A stretch of 64,000 bases of DNA from Merluccius polli (GCA_030340625.1 JAOPHQ010003141.1:1-64000); one strand, 5' to 3'; counted from the stretch's first letter, positions 11,193-23,512 are shown. A program made the numbers and translations. Notes: generated from the letters alone by a model not told the origin.

Positions 11193-12200
11193 AGTGATAT
11201 TCCACCGGTCTCCAAGTTGCATAACAAAAGCCTACAAATGAAATCACTGCTTATACGCTCTGTGGGTCAAAATATGCCTATTTTCATTCCCCAGAATGTC
11301 CCAGCAAATTGATTTTTACTGGGACTTCCGGGTTTCTCACAAAACTACAAGCGCTTTCTTAGTACTCCTTCCCCTCCCCTTCCAGCAAAATCACCCTGGC
11401 CAATCAGCTTGGAGTTTGGCTCTGTGAGATTCAGTTGCCTTGTTGTTGTTGATCTTGTGTAGCCTGAAGAGCTACACAAGATTGTACAATGGCTGCTAGC
11501 AATGGATACTAATCTACAAGTGTTTTCCTGAGCCAGAAAACACAGAAGAGAAAATCTCACAGCGGAGTCGGCAGCAGGCCAATACGCAACAGCGTGTTGC
11601 ATATTGGCCCATAAACCTGCTGTTTAGCATCTCTCATTCAAGTAATAAAGTATTGCTGCATGGATATTTAACAAATTGTTTTACAGCTATGTTTATAAAT
11701 GCAGTATTACTAAACCACTATTTAGTTAACCCATACACTTTCAGCGTCTAATTCAATGAAGAAAACAGCACAGAAGTTTACACATAGGTTTATGCCAATG
11801 TTTATTTATGCAGTATTGCTGTTCCTAAACTACCATTTTCAGAGTTCACCCATGTAGTATTAGTGAAACTGAACCACAGCAGTCTCATGACAATTAGGGT
11901 CTGGTATTTACACCGTGAAGAGAGGATTACAATGTCTGCAGCAGCTACTCTAAACAAAAGTAGCCAAGCTTATATCTGCCTCTCAGAACGCTCTCTCACC
12001 CAGATGCAAACAAGTTCCCATGCCGTGCAAGGCACCATGGACATTGTAGTAAATTGACAATATTATACAACTCGTGTCTATAGTTTATTAGTTTAGTTGT
12101 GTTTTTGTTTGGTTTTTGGGTACATTTTGACAGCTTGACGCACTATGATCACACTTTAATGACACTAATAAAAACGTGGCTGTGCCAGTGGAACGTCCCT
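11193..12200. mobile_element. TTAA-flanked MITE (AGTGATATTCCAC / AGGGACGTTCCAC ends)
   Basis: The left terminus AGTGATATTCCACCGG and the inverted right terminus AGGGACGTTCCACTGG are imperfect inverted repeats. TTAA lies immediately outside on both sides (11,189-11,192 and 12,201-12,204). AG...CT termini with TTAA fit Kolobok-type elements better than piggyBac, whose ends are usually CCC. Near 11,488 a short ATG frame (MAASNGY) runs into a stop, which may be the decayed first exon of a parent element. Confidence 0.65.
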
Positions 12201-12204
12201 TTAA

Positions 12205-13669
12205 CTAATGGCCATCTAATGTCCATAACAGCCATTTAATGTCATCAGTTACAGTCAGATATCGTCCAAGGTTTATAAACAATACGTACGATTTCCTGGC
12301 CGATCAGAAGATCATCAATGACATCAGTAATCAACATAAGCAAGTTGACATTATGCAAAGGATTGATATCCCCATCTCCAGTGGTGATCTCTAAACATTT
12401 CTAAACAAAGGGCAAGAGGGATAGCACATGCAGTGGCAGATTAATAATAACAAATATTAATAATAAATGCATCCACATTGAACACTGTAGACACTTGAAC
12501 ATTATAGACACTTTATGTATTGTATTTTATAAGTTAAGCACTCAACTGGATTTAGACAACAATATTGTGTGAAACATTGAACGTTTTGTCAAATGGTGTT
12601 TTTCAGTAATGGTACTTATGGGCTTTGTAAGTAACAACTGGCACAGTGAAGACATTCTTGCAATGCCCTGTCCTGGTCACTATAGCTGGGCTATAAGTGC
12701 CAAGCTTTACATTTACTTACAGGAGAGGGAGAGGTAAATAAACTAAGATGAGTTAAACAAAGATGGGTTAGAAACACCAGTAATTGACTGATTTCCTTCC
12801 CCTTTTTAACCCCTTTTCTTCCCTGGTTGAAAGAGACTCAACAACAGTCTCTTATATACTGCAAATGGTATTAAACTACAAACTTAAATACAATTATCTG
12901 CAGTGACACACACACACAGATACAAACACAAGGATGTGTATATGTGACCAATCATGTAATCATGCAATGTGTCCTTGTGAACATGTTAAACATTTATTAA
13001 TATAGGCATTTTAAATGGAAAAATGCCTATATTTAAAAGCGACAACTTATAAACTATATACTAAAAGCTGTTTTAACCTCTGGTATTTCAATAATGGAAG
13101 TACTTACATACTTATACAATAGAGATAAGTGTGGACCAAAAAAAACCCAAGCATGGCAAGCCTCAAAGACTAGTTCCTCTGTTATGGAAGTGTGTGCCTC
13201 AGTCATGCTATTTATAAAGCGTTGTTTGTTGGACAACTCGAATTCCTGTAATGGTCTGTATTCTGAACATGTGATAGTTAAGCCAATGTTACAGTGGTTG
13301 ATTAACCCCATTCCAGACTTTCATAGACTGTGAATAAAATACTTCACACTAAAGATTGTCAATGAAACAAATTCCCCCCCCCCACCCCCTCAACTCCACA
13401 GGCTACTATTACATGTTGGCTACAGTTTATTGCGTATGCTAAAAATGTTTGTGGTGTATAAGTTTATTCTTGGACTCATTGCTCTATCTCTCTGTCTTTT
13501 TCTCTTAAAAGAGAAAAGGGGGAGGAGAATGGGAGAGTGCATGCTCCCTCCTTATGCTCTCTTCCTCCAATGTTGAAATTCTTCTCTCATGAGACACTTC
13601 CTGGTTAGCAACCAGCAGTAGTATAGAGATCATAGAGATGTAATTTGTCATAGAGAAAGAGGAAGAGAG

Positions 13670-13672
<3 letters not shown>
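12205..13672. other. No recognisable gene; possible 5' region of ITPRIPL2
   Basis: Unassigned sequence with small CA and poly-C tracts (12,905-12,918; about 13,374-13,389). It runs up to the GA microsatellite about 280 bases before the ITPRIPL2 start codon. A promoter may lie here, but no specific element can be pointed to. Confidence 0.3.

Positions 13673-13725
<53 letters not shown>
13673..13725 (+). repeat. (GA)n microsatellite
   Basis: About 26 uninterrupted GA units, some 280 bases upstream of the ITPRIPL2 ATG. Long antisense Leu/Ser ORFs here are artefacts of this repeat. Confidence 0.95.
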
Positions 13726-13727
<2 letters not shown>

Positions 13728-14002
13728 GAAAAGGCAGCAGTTTGAAGAACATTTGAGAGGAAAGAATTGTCGACCCAAATGAGAGATAGACAGGAAGGAG
13801 ACATTTAAAGCAACCTTGAGTGAGTCCGTAAATGTATAATTGACTGTATATAGCCTGATAAAATATGATTTAAGCATCTGCATTTGTAAAAACAAAACAA
13901 AACAAATGAACAAAACCAGGTTCACTTGAAAACAGACGAACGACAAAGCCACCAGAAGATGAGACAAGCAGGGATAGAGGAGCGACAACTAGCTCGGGTA
14001 GG

Positions 14003-16494
14003 ATGATACGCGTTTACACATGCAACCTCTGGGTCTTCTGGCCTCTTCTTATCTGTTTGGTGACTAGTGTGGTGGTCCTTCACCACTATACACAAACACT
14101 GAGCTCGGAACAGACGTCAGACATTTCCAGGGACCAACCAGGAGTGGACGGCTGTTGTGATGGAACAGGCTATTCAATTGTGGTTCTGCCCATCAAGCTT
14201 GTCCTGGCCGGTACGCTGTGTTTCCTCTGCCTCAGGTAGCTATGAACTTTGAATAAACACCCACACTGTTTGTTCATATTCTCCTGCATCACAATTGAAA
14301 ATAAAATAACTTTCAAGTTTTCATTGGAAGAGTAACACATTTGTAAGTAGGCTGCTTTGAAATATTCACTTTTACTGAGTACCACATATCTAAATCTTTA
14401 AGTAAAGGAACTACTTATTTAAATTAAGTGTGGTCCTTCATCCAGCAAGTTATTTAAATTGTATTTAGCATGGATAGCCTCATACAATGATATTAGATAT
14501 TAGATATAATAAATGTGTGTGACAAAGTTAACTGGCTGCTTTAAAAGTCATTTTATTTTAATTTTTTTCACTTGCAGATATTGTTGTTCCACTCATCAGA
14601 GAAGGGCAGGAAAAGGTTCCAGGCTTACTGGCACATTTTTGCAAGCAGACACATCTCGACGGAAGCTTCTGGAGGACTATTATAACCAATCAGTGCGACT
14701 CTCACCTCACATGGTGGGCCACAGCAAAGCCAATGTAGCCAAAGTGATTGGAGACCTGATAAGAGCTGGCCGCACCTCCACACCACCTGAATCCTGCCTT
14801 TCTTTCCGGGGTGACTCGTTACAGGTGATTTCTTACATAGTTATGGCAATGTTGTGTTCGAAACACAAACGCATTTACATTTCAAAGCAGATGCAAAGCT
14901 GTAGGTTTGAAACAAATATAAAGGTGACTTGTTTTGTAAAAACCATGATTTTACATACATTTTCATAGCCTGCAAATAATGGATCTGGATCAGCTACCTA
15001 CCGTTTACAACTTCTTATTCTTATAATCACACTGTACTGTACATTACCTTACTTAATAATGTTAAAAAATAAATCTATCCTCCATTTAATCCCCAATCCA
15101 ACCTCTACCTTCAGGTAGGTAGCATCTATGAGGAGCACAAGGTTGGCTCTCCAGATTGCTTCGACATCCTAGTCCCACTGAGAGTGCCCAGTGGACTGAA
15201 GTTACAGCCCAGAGTCATCTGGGGGGCGGCGGGGGGAGAGGCAGCTGAGAAACATAAGGACCAGAGAGAAGAGGATGCCGATAGGAGAGAAGAGGAAACC
15301 AAAGGAGAATTGAAACTTGCATGCTCAGTCAAGAAGATGAAAAATTACAAGAATAAAAAAGAAAAGAGGACCAAGAGCAGGTGTGATATACAAGAGGATG
15401 ATCACGAGAATGCCCCCAAGAGGGAGTATGAAGAGGTGGACTGGGATGAGGGGGTCATTTTGAGGACGTTGAATACTATCGAGAAGGACATATCAGGTCC
15501 CGTTCCAAAAGGCTGCCTGGAAGTGCCTCTACGTGAAGAATGGGTACGCAGACACCAAACTTTTGCCAACACCTTCCTGCGGGTTTGCCCCCAGGAATCC
15601 CCATCTGGAAGAGGTGCGGGGGGGTGTAAGGTCTACAGGTTTATCGTGGCATCTGTTCTCCGCTGGTTTTTTCTCACAATGCAGCGCTGCTTGGCCATCG
15701 TGCGCTATTCCCATGAGCAACACTGCAGACTAAGTATCACGCTGTCCAACGAATGTGTGCAGCTGCACCTTACTCAACAGCCAGACTACATCTGCTGCCA
15801 TATTTCCACGGTCGTACGCATGGTCCCTGTCTTTCTACTTGGCAACGGCGTCTACCTTGTCCCAACAAACACTGCCTCACTCTCAGAGTACTCAACAAAA
15901 CATTATAACTGGAAAGACCTGTGGACTCTCTATTTCCCTCACCATGAGCAGAGGCTGCTGAGTTGGAAAAGGAGTCGCGTCCCCCGAAGCTCCTGCCATC
16001 TCAAGTGCCTCCAGCTTGTCAAGGCAATCCGGGACCTTGGTGGCCAGGCTCTAGACAGCCAGGGGGCAGAGACATGGGGAACGGTGCTCTCCTCCTATGT
16101 CCTGAAGACAGCCTGGATGCGATTGCTCCTGAGAATCCCTGCGGAGGCTTGGGAGGAGCGCCACCTGGTGGCACGAGTAGAGGACCTGATTCAGTGCCTC
16201 ACAGAGGCACTTGAGAAACGATCCATTGCTCATTTGTTTCTGGGAGGCGAGCATGCTGACAGCCTGGCGTCCGACTCCTTGGTGTTCTCTAAACTGGCGA
16301 AGGAAGATGTGGAAGTGGGTCATAGGGCTACAGGTGGAAACCTTTGGGCAGGGATCCCACCTGTGCATTTAGATCTGGTGTTGGGACGTCTGGCTTTTGC
16401 GTGGACATACCTCCACAGACTGATCCGTCTGACTCGACCTCACAGGACCTTTGCAGATCTTGGAGGGCCAGGCCACAGACACATTTGGAAATGA
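14003..16494 (+). CDS. itpripl2: ITPRIPL2-like: inositol 1,4,5-trisphosphate receptor-interacting protein-like 2 (Mab-21 family)
   Basis: Three exons join in frame: 14,003-14,235, 14,578-14,824 and 15,115-16,494, giving about 619 residues. Splice sites are CAG|GTAGCT ... TTGCAG|A and CAG|GTGATT ... TTCAG|GTAGG. Residues 8-30 (NLWVFWPLLICLVTSVVVLH) form a membrane anchor that matches the NLRVFWPL start of human ITPRIPL2. A second hydrophobic stretch lies at about 58-78. After it come LLEDYYNQSVRLSPHMVGHS, FRGDSLQVGSIYEEHK and FDILVPLRVP, the hallmark words of the ITPRIP/Mab-21 fold, and later CHLKCLQLVKAIRDLG and WGTVLSSYVLKT. Human ITPRIPL2 is about 535 residues. The extra length is a charged Lys/Glu-rich insert at about residues 195-265. 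The start is the ATG giving the conserved N-terminus. Function is poorly known; family members are membrane proteins linked to IP3-receptor regulation. No stops or frameshifts interrupt it. Confidence 0.88.
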
Positions 16495-16552
16495 ACAACA
16501 AAGACAGTGATATGATATACAGTATATGATGCATGTAAACATATACCATAAC

Positions 16553-16573
16553 TGTGTGTGTGTGTGTGTGTGT
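16553..16573 (+). repeat. (TG)n microsatellite
   Basis: About ten TG units in the presumptive 3' flank of ITPRIPL2. Confidence 0.85.
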
Positions 16574-16689
16574 ATATCATCAGATTGGCATCATCATACA
16601 TTTGCTTTTAATGGGGAATTTTAAATGCTGCTTCAAGCTAAATCCATAATGACATTATTACTCATGAGTTGATAAACACTCAAGTAATA

Positions 16690-17606
16690 CTCAAGTCCAT
16701 AAACACCCCCACAGTATATTCGTTGTTGTCCATTGCAGTAGATATCTCTTCTTCCAGTCCCATCACCGCCATTGAGGTGGTCCTATTTGCTCTAAAGCAA
16801 TACTGATGGTCACTCTAAAACATTTTCTATATTTTTTGAGAACTGGGAAAGCAGAGAAATTGGTCTATAATTGGAGAATAGATGTCTAGCTCCACTTTTA
16901 TAAATAGAAATGACTTTTGCTGTTTTCATTTTGCTGGGAAATATACCTGTTTAGAAGGACTGATTGTAGATATGTGTCAATGGTTTTACTTTACATTCTA
17001 TAATATTTTAATAATACAATACATCAATGTCTTAAACATTAAAAAATATTCCAAAATATTGTATAGTGTTTGACATGCTTTTAACCATGCTGCATCTTAA
17101 AGCTGTATCAAAATACAGGGCAACTCCTCCTTTTCTGTTGGTCCTATTAATCATGAACTCATTCATCCAGTTCCACATCATAAGCTTTCTCATTATCAAG
17201 CCAAGTCTCAGATACAGCAATTACATTAAACTTGTTGAATTGACACAAATAATCTTTGATTTTAGAGAAGTTTCTATAGTGGCTCCTACTGTTGAAGTGT
17301 ATTATTGATAAAGCACCTTCCATCTTCACATTACTGTTGAATTGTTCATCTGTGTAGAACTCACAATTGTTGTACAATTATAGCCTTTTTGGTTGTTATT
17401 ATATAAGTGGTTTTCCAGGTCAATATCATTTTCCATCTCATACATTTTGTGCTCTGTGTGGTCAAACGTTTTAAAGTTCAAATGTTCACTTACTTACTAT
17501 ATAGTCTGTGTAAACGATCACCCAAACAATCCTTGCCAACATCTACAAACTCCTCCTCTTCAATGTCTCTGAACGGGAACGAATAGTCCTCATCAAGATC
17601 TGTCAT
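16690..17606 (-). pseudogene. Non-LTR retrotransposon ORF2 fragment (endonuclease start and RT fingers), unassigned clade
   Basis: Read on the minus strand. An acidic segment at 17,606-17,500 (MTDLDEDYSFPFRDIEEEEF) is followed at 17,377-17,159 by an apurinic-endonuclease start (LSIIHFNSRS, NVIAVSETWLDNEK). A frame-shifted continuation follows at 17,160-17,060 (MNRTNRKGGVALYFDTALRC). Further down the strand, near 16,930-16,690, RT motifs appear: GIFPSKMKTAKVISIYKSGA, NYRPISLLSQFSK and RTTSMAVMGLEEEISTAMDN...VFMDL. Most of the endonuclease and the region between it and the RT are deleted, and stops interrupt it. This is a distinct LINE family from the L2, I and L1 types elsewhere in the window. 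It is clearly a dead fragment. Confidence 0.65.
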
Positions 17607-17765
17607 TTATTTTCATAGTAGTAATGCAACTACTCCACACAATCTAACTTCCTAATTTAATACATCAAATGTTTATTAAACATGTATCAATAGCATATTT
17701 ATATTTGTATCTATATCTTCGATGTATTAATAGTAGTATTTATATTTAACTAATAACATATTTAA

Positions 17766-18690
17766 AGGTACACTGTGTAAAATGTTGTGGCATCTAGCGG
17801 CGAGGATTGTAGATTACAATGAATTGAATACTCCGCCCCCCCACCTCTCCCTTTCCAATGACGTAGGAGAAGCTACGGTGGCCTGTAGTGGCTTGTAAGG
17901 TGCCAGTAGGTACTAGGGGTGCAAGTAATACCGGTAAGTGTAATTGAATACACGGTCCAAATCTCAATGGGTACTCGTGTACTCGTTTTGTTTTTTTGTT
18001 TAAGTCAGCGATAGTTTCACCAATGTGCACATATCGAAAGTCACCTGTATACAGTATGTGTGTTACATTCACACTGGAGCTCCACTGGCCACGCAGTTTT
18101 TTACCTGCTTTTTACTGTTGTAGAGCTAGCAGGATACACTTCTAAACAGAGATTTTAATGTTATATCCACATACATTTTTGTAATATGAGACGTATCGTA
18201 TAATGTGCTCATTTTAAGTTCCCTGCGTCAGATCAATGTAATTTGGAGCATGAATATCTGTTGAATATCCAATATCTTTCCAACTTAAAAAAAAACACTT
18301 TCAGATGCCATAAACTGCTATAGAGATGTGTGATTCCTTTAATACACCACCACAGTAGTGCTATGCTGGTATAAATGTCACATTCACTTAAGAAGGTGGG
18401 ACATTCCTGGTGGGATACACTACAATTTACTGTTGTAGAGCTAGCGGGATACACTTCTAAACAGCCAACATTTATATCCATTCTGAACATTTTGTAACGT
18501 GAGACGTATCCGGTTTAATTGCATTTTAGTTAGGCTATTATTTAGGGCAAGGTAATTTGCCTATTGTGTAGAAATACTGACCAAACGATGGCTCTATAGA
18601 GGAGTGCTGCTGCCCGACGGTTACACTTGGAAGCCCCCTCTCCTGGGCAGGTAGACACCGCTAGACACACGGGACTCATACGGTGATCGG
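17766..18690 (+). mobile_element. TTAA-type MITE, AGGTACACTGTGTA family, right end lost
   Basis: TTAA at 17,762-17,765 is followed by AGGTACACTGTGTAAAATG and the 'GTGGCATCTAGCGG' word. The sequence then matches, in the opposite orientation, the full element at 51,983-53,043 and its flank at 51,480-51,982. Shared landmarks are 'GTAGAGCTAGC' and 'AACATTTTGTAA'. Homology fades near 18,690 without a recognisable right terminus. Confidence 0.55.
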
Positions 18691-19503
18691 TATGAGTCTT
18701 CTTTAACTTAGTAGTGGTATGCTGCTATGAATGTCATTTTCAGTTTTGATTTCTATTGTAATTCATTCCCATGCATGCAGTCCACAGCTCCTCGGAACAA
18801 CAGCGCAGAGTCTCTGGCCCAATTCTAAACCAGTCCCTACCCACTACCACTTCACTACCGAGTGTCACTCCAAATCAACACACTCGCAGCTGTGGAGGGC
18901 CCTTCTAATCAAGGAGGGAGGGTATAAATACATTGGTCAGCTTTGGAACACCCTTGCCATTCTCTGACGGAAACAGGAAATGGTCAGCATGTTTCAGCTG
19001 CAGCGACTTGTGTTGCGCTCCATCACCTGCTGGAGGATGCAAGTGCAAGATCAGCCAGAATGCGCAGACGGTTAAGGTCCAGTTCCTTAATGATGAACCC
19101 ATTACCAAAAATATTTCAGAAAGGATATTGTAATTAAATAAATATGTATCTAAATATAATGTTATACACAGCATTGACAAATGTAGGAGTATGGGCAATG
19201 GCATGGCACACTCATTATACTCATGGCATAGTAATAATAATACATTCTATAACAATAAAATAAACATGCTTCTTTGGCTGCATTTCTTTTTTTGTTGAAC
19301 ATTTTTTCGTTTGCAATTCTTCGTTTATCAAATGTCTGTTTGATCCTTTGGAAATAACCGCATGGAACTCACATTTGTAGTTGTGTGGTTTTCCCTCTGG
19401 ACACAAATTGGTGCTGCACTTGAGAGAAGTGTGGGTTGTAAGCCTGCATCGATGCAGACTTGGTGTTGGAGGGTTTTATAACCCACTCCCACTTAAGGCT
19501 AAT
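18691..19503. other. No recognisable gene
   Basis: Unassigned sequence. Small ORFs here show no domain. Confidence 0.35.
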
Positions 19504-20121
19504 GGGCTTTATGCCGAGCGTCACGTGACCAAACCGGAAAACTGGTCTCCTGACTTCCGCTTGTCGTTAAAGCCGGTAGCAGCGGTAGGAACTGACGGCG
19601 ACAGCTATTGACTTGGCCTAGTTAGCCCTTTTTACTGTTGGTGTTTTATTTGATTTTAACATCTGAATGTTAGTGAGAAGAAAAGATGGATAAAAAAAAA
19701 TAATAAAAAAAACAGCGGTAAAAGCTAGCGAGTGTGTCCGGGAGAGGGCTCCTCTCCTCGGACACATTACTCTGAAGCCCCGGTGACGGTCTGGAAGTGC
19801 GGATTAAAAAAAATAAAAACAGCGGTAAAAGCTAGCGTGTGTGTCCGGGAGAGGGCTGCTCTCCTCGGACACATTACTCTGAAGCCCCGGTGACGGTCTG
19901 GAAGTGTGGATTAATAAATACAATTAAAAAAAAACAGCGGTAAAAGCTAGCGTGTGTGTCCGGGAGAGGGCTACTCTCCTCGGACACATTAATCTGAAGC
20001 CCCGGTGACGGTCTGGAAGTGCGGATTAATAAATAAAATAATGTGAGCGGTACAGCGGACCTGAACCGGATATAATGAGACCTGTTTAGCAGAATGCGGA
20101 AGTATGTTGCGCATAACCCCT
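19504..20121 (+). mobile_element. GGGCTTTATGCC-family MITE, copy 1 (three tandem hairpin units)
   Basis: The same family as 34,823-36,117. It starts GGGCTTTATGCCGAGCG and ends GCGCATAACCCCT, with AT on both sides (19,502-19,503 and 20,122-20,123). The ends are only weakly inverted relative to each other. An AT dinucleotide duplication would fit an ISL2EU-like element, but that is inference. It holds three tandem units (see 19,712-20,038), whereas copy 2 has one. No protein-coding capacity. Confidence 0.6.
19712..20038 (+). repeat. Three ~107-115-bp tandem units, each with a strong hairpin
   Basis: Units start near 19,712, 19,819 and 19,934 with ACAGCGGTAAAAGCTAGCG and end with GGTCTGGAAGTG. 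Each contains GTGTCCGGGAGAG, a loop of about 5 bases, then CTCTCCTCGGACAC, an almost perfect hairpin. Unit-to-unit identity is high, and A-rich linkers vary in length. Confidence 0.85.
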
Positions 20122-20415
20122 ATTGGTTTGGAATGACACTTAATGTGGCGGACCCTCCGCCCAAACGTGCAAATGGAGTGAGAGTGGGTAGGGGGAGGGT
20201 GTAAGGGCCGGATTGGAATTGGGCCTCTCTCTCCCCCCCTCGCTCCTCTTGTGCACCAGCACTGCGCAGGCAGTCAGTAAGGTTGGGGGTGGGCTGGAGG
20301 GCCGTTCGGGCTTTGATCTCTTGATCTCTGCCTTGCTGCACCTGACACAACCACTAAGCTTTATGCAAATTAATGCGCAATGATGTCACAAATATGCAAA
20401 TGAGCGTATGAGGTC

Positions 20416-20722
20416 ATCTGGCGACTTTTAGAGCTAGTGCTAGCTACTTTCATTGGAAAAGAGTTGGCAACACTGTTCTCTACAGCTGTTTGTCCATTCT
20501 GGGCTACTGTAGAAACATGGCGGTGCGACATGGTGACCTCCATGGAAGGCGACCCTTGTAGATATAAACGGCTCATTCTTAGTGAACGAAAACAAGATTA
20601 AAAAAACGATTTTTTTATTTTCAGGTCATTATGCACTAATGAAAACATACTTTTGAATATTATATTCAATTTCTGCCAAGTCTGTTCCACTAGATGCCAC
20701 AAAATTCTACAACTGTCAATAA
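20416..20722 (-). repeat. Fragment related to the AGGTACACTGTG TTAA-MITE family
   Basis: Matches, in inverted orientation, the first ~310 bases of the element at 51,983-53,043: 'CCTCCATGGAAGG', 'AAACGGCTCATTCT', 'CAGGTCATTATGCACTAATG' and the terminal 'CCACTAGATGCCAC'. The outermost tip is degraded, and the expected GTACCTTTAA end is not found. Confidence 0.5.
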
Positions 20723-20764
20723 AAACATCAAATAGGTCCGAGATCAAACCAGTTATGAACCCAA

Positions 20765-21400
20765 CATAAGCCGCGTTTCCACTGCAGGAACTTTCCCCAG
20801 GGACGAGGAACCTTTGGAGGAACTCGTTTCCATTGCAGGGACCAGGGTCTAAATAATGTTCCGGGGAAATTATTTTACCCCCAAAAAAGTTCCTGCACTG
20901 CCCCCCCGTGGAAAGAACTTTTGGAAAGTACTACCCCCCCGGTAGTACTTTCCAAAAGTATCCTACAGGAACTTTGGGAGTGAGGCTTGCACTTAACATT
21001 TCTGAAGCATTTTATATCAGCCAACATTTGTAAACATCTGCAGTCGCAAACAGTTTTTGTTCACACATCAACATGAATTTTTGCAACTAGGCTACTGCTC
21101 GTCTCTTTTCCAGCCTTGACTCAATTACCCCATTTGCAAAGCAGTAAATCACGATCAACAAGGCATATAGTGCACACAGCTTTGTCTGGTGAACACCTTA
21201 ATTATCGGTACTAAACCGAAAATACTCCCAAACAGGGGCAGAGACATTTTTCTTTTTGCTACACTATCCTCACAACTTGTAGTCACCATCTTTCTCAGCT
21301 CAGCTGCCTGTTCCACTAGGAGACTGACCTCTGGTGGCACGTGTTGTGCACTAATACTTTGCGGGTCTTTAGGCCGCAGTGGAAATGCAGGAAGGAACTG
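20765..21400. mobile_element. Possible MITE with TTTCCACTGC-bearing ends
   Basis: The left side has GCCGCGTTTCCACTGCAGG. The reverse complement of the right side has CCTGCATTTCCACTGCGGCC. An internal inverted pair 'GGAAAGTACTACC / GGTAGTACTTTCC' lies at about 20,923-20,956. No clear target duplication, so limits and class are uncertain. Confidence 0.3.
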
Positions 21401-21748
21401 AAGGAACTTTTTACAGAGTTCTTACAAACATTACAAAATGAAATTCAAGGCCTTCACTCAAAGCAAATCATTTTCAAATATATATTTTTATTACACATAA
21501 ATAAATGATGTACATATTCAATGTATGTACATTATCACACTCTTTTTTAGGTCTATGTATATCTCTGGCTACATTTCTGTGTCTGGCAAGAGTTCAACAA
21601 GCTCTGTTCTTTTCTCTTCTTGAGAGATTCTCCCTTAGATTAAAGGACCTCTCTGCCCCTGTGGCTGCTCTCAATATATAAGTGTTCAATATCTCTTTCA
21701 AGTCTTCTCTTTTTTGCTCTTTTTTCCTCCATGTCTCCACTCCTCTTC
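21401..21748. other. No recognisable gene
   Basis: AT-rich sequence downstream of the hAT pseudogene on the minus strand. It may be that element's 3' region, but no terminal inverted repeat is seen. Confidence 0.3.
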
Positions 21749-23199
21749 TCAGTACTCTGCCCTGCATGACGCAATCATCTGAGGTGTGATGTTAACCTTT
21801 TCAACCCCCCCTGCATTTGCCACAGCATCACAGATTGTTCGCTGAGCTGTGTATGTCTCCTCTTTTTTGTTCTCAAGAGTAATGGCTGCATTTACAGAAA
21901 ATCCTCGCTCAACAGTGGCCTGACAATGTGACGGAACAAGGATGAGCTTCACAACTTTCCACACATTTGTACTGTTCTTTACCTTTTATCTTTCCCCCCT
22001 GGAGGGTGTCAAGGCGTGACACTCGAATTCCGATTTATTTCTAGAAACGTCCTCTTGGAGGACTTGGAGTATTATCATAGGCACTCTCCGGGAGACTTTT
22101 TAGTTTGACAAGAAGTGCGAGCAGTCATTTCAATTTTCTCACAGGCCTCGGGAAAGGCTGCCATCAGTTGCGGCTGCAGAGAGGCAGCCTGTCAGACAAA
22201 TGTTGACTGGACTGGAGTTTTAATCAGCAGCCTCCTCAACAGAGTGAGGAGGCAGTTTCAGTTGTTTCAGTGCCTTTGTGGTCGAGAACCCTAGGTCTGT
22301 TTTGTAGGGGCTAGGGTATCCTTATCATCTGTAGAGTATTTAGCAATCTTTACAGGGTCTTTAAGAGACTGCAACCTGTAGTTTTAACACTGCGCTCATC
22401 AAAGTATTAACCATCTTCACCCAATCAGCGGTCATGAACGGGTCATTGGACTGTCACATTAGTATTTCTTAACGTAGCCTTGAAGTTGTAAAATGAGCTT
22501 GGCTGTAATGAACTTACCAGCACATGTTTCCTTCACCACCGAGAAGGTATTGCATTTTGGTGTTGTGAATCTTTTATCCTGCTCCACTGTTTTGATGAAG
22601 GTGGTGATATGAGGGAGCACCTGTAATGCTCTTGTGGCGACATCAATATTTTCCACCAACCGATTTAATAGGAAACACTGATGAACCAGTGATGGTGACA
22701 TAGTCCTCTCTTCTTGCTGGTGTCGTGGAAGAGCCTAAAGAAGGCACATAATGTGTCAATGTCCCATCCAGTTGCACTGAATGCACTTCTGAAAGCATTG
22801 TAGATATTATGTAGAGAGCAAGTTTGCAGCCATGCCGTGCCCCATCAAGGCTGTATCTAGGTAATAGTTGTGTTGTTACATTGTTTGTTGTAGGGTCTAT
22901 GAACTTTACATGCATGTCCATGTGTTTGAGCTGAAGTTTCCTGTTGAGTGATTCATCAAAGTGCAACACATAACCTTCATTCCTCTGCAACTTTTCCAGC
23001 AGGTGATGGCAGTTGACCATGTAGGAGGTTTCTTCTCTCCACAGGCAAAGGATCTCACAATTGCACTGTCAGGGAACATCATCTCAAATAACTTTGAGTT
23101 GTCTTCAGTGCTCTTGCTGGAGTAGTGAGAGGTGACACTTTTTAAATGTCCAATGGATCTCAGCAGCCAGGAATCGTTCCATAACCAATGAGCTGACAT
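21749..23199 (-). pseudogene. Decayed hAT-superfamily transposase
   Basis: Minus-strand remnants in several frames. At 23,199-22,906 there is a segment around DSAIVRSFACGEKK. At 23,020-22,643 is GYVLHFDESLNRKLQLKHMD, the first catalytic-Asp region of a fish hAT lineage. At 21,964-21,749 is the C-terminal dimerisation region (VPSHCQATVERGFSVNAAI, then AGGVEKVNITP). Between 22,450 and 21,965 the translation is full of stops but keeps the right composition. At least two frameshifts and many nonsense codons show it is inactive. No terminal repeats are visible. Confidence 0.75.
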
Positions 23200-23333
23200 C
23201 TTTAGATGAGGGATTTGGTTGAGGATTCTGTCAATAAAAACATTACATACAGTTTAGTCTACTCCAAGTCCTCTATTATTTAATGTCACATCTCTCAGTT
23301 GGATTACAAACTTTAACCTAATTCAATTATTAT

Positions 23334-23470
23334 TAGGGATGAGCGAGTACAGCATTATCTGTATCTGTATCTGTTAACCATATGAATTTTCTGTATCTGT
23401 ATCTGTACTCAGAGTGGGCGGGATTTAACCCGGAAGTGGGTCGGGTTGTCTTGAAATGAGCGAGGTTTTA
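23334..23470 (+). repeat. hAT-MITE left-end fragment (TAGGGATGAGCGAGTAC)
   Basis: TAGGGATGAGCGAGTACAG followed by 'CTGTATCTGTATCTG' repeats is the left tip of a common fish hAT MITE. No right end follows before the LINE begins. It is probably truncated. Confidence 0.4.
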
Positions 23471-23512
23471 ACCGGTATGTTATTTTAAGCATGCAATTTA
23501 CCGAGTGTAACA

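Noticed and set aside
13505..13988. Leu/Ser repeat proteins on the minus strand
   Set aside because: Artefact of the (GA)n microsatellite.
15529..16368. Additional ORFs overlapping ITPRIPL2 exon 3
   Set aside because: Shadows of the real frame; no conserved words.
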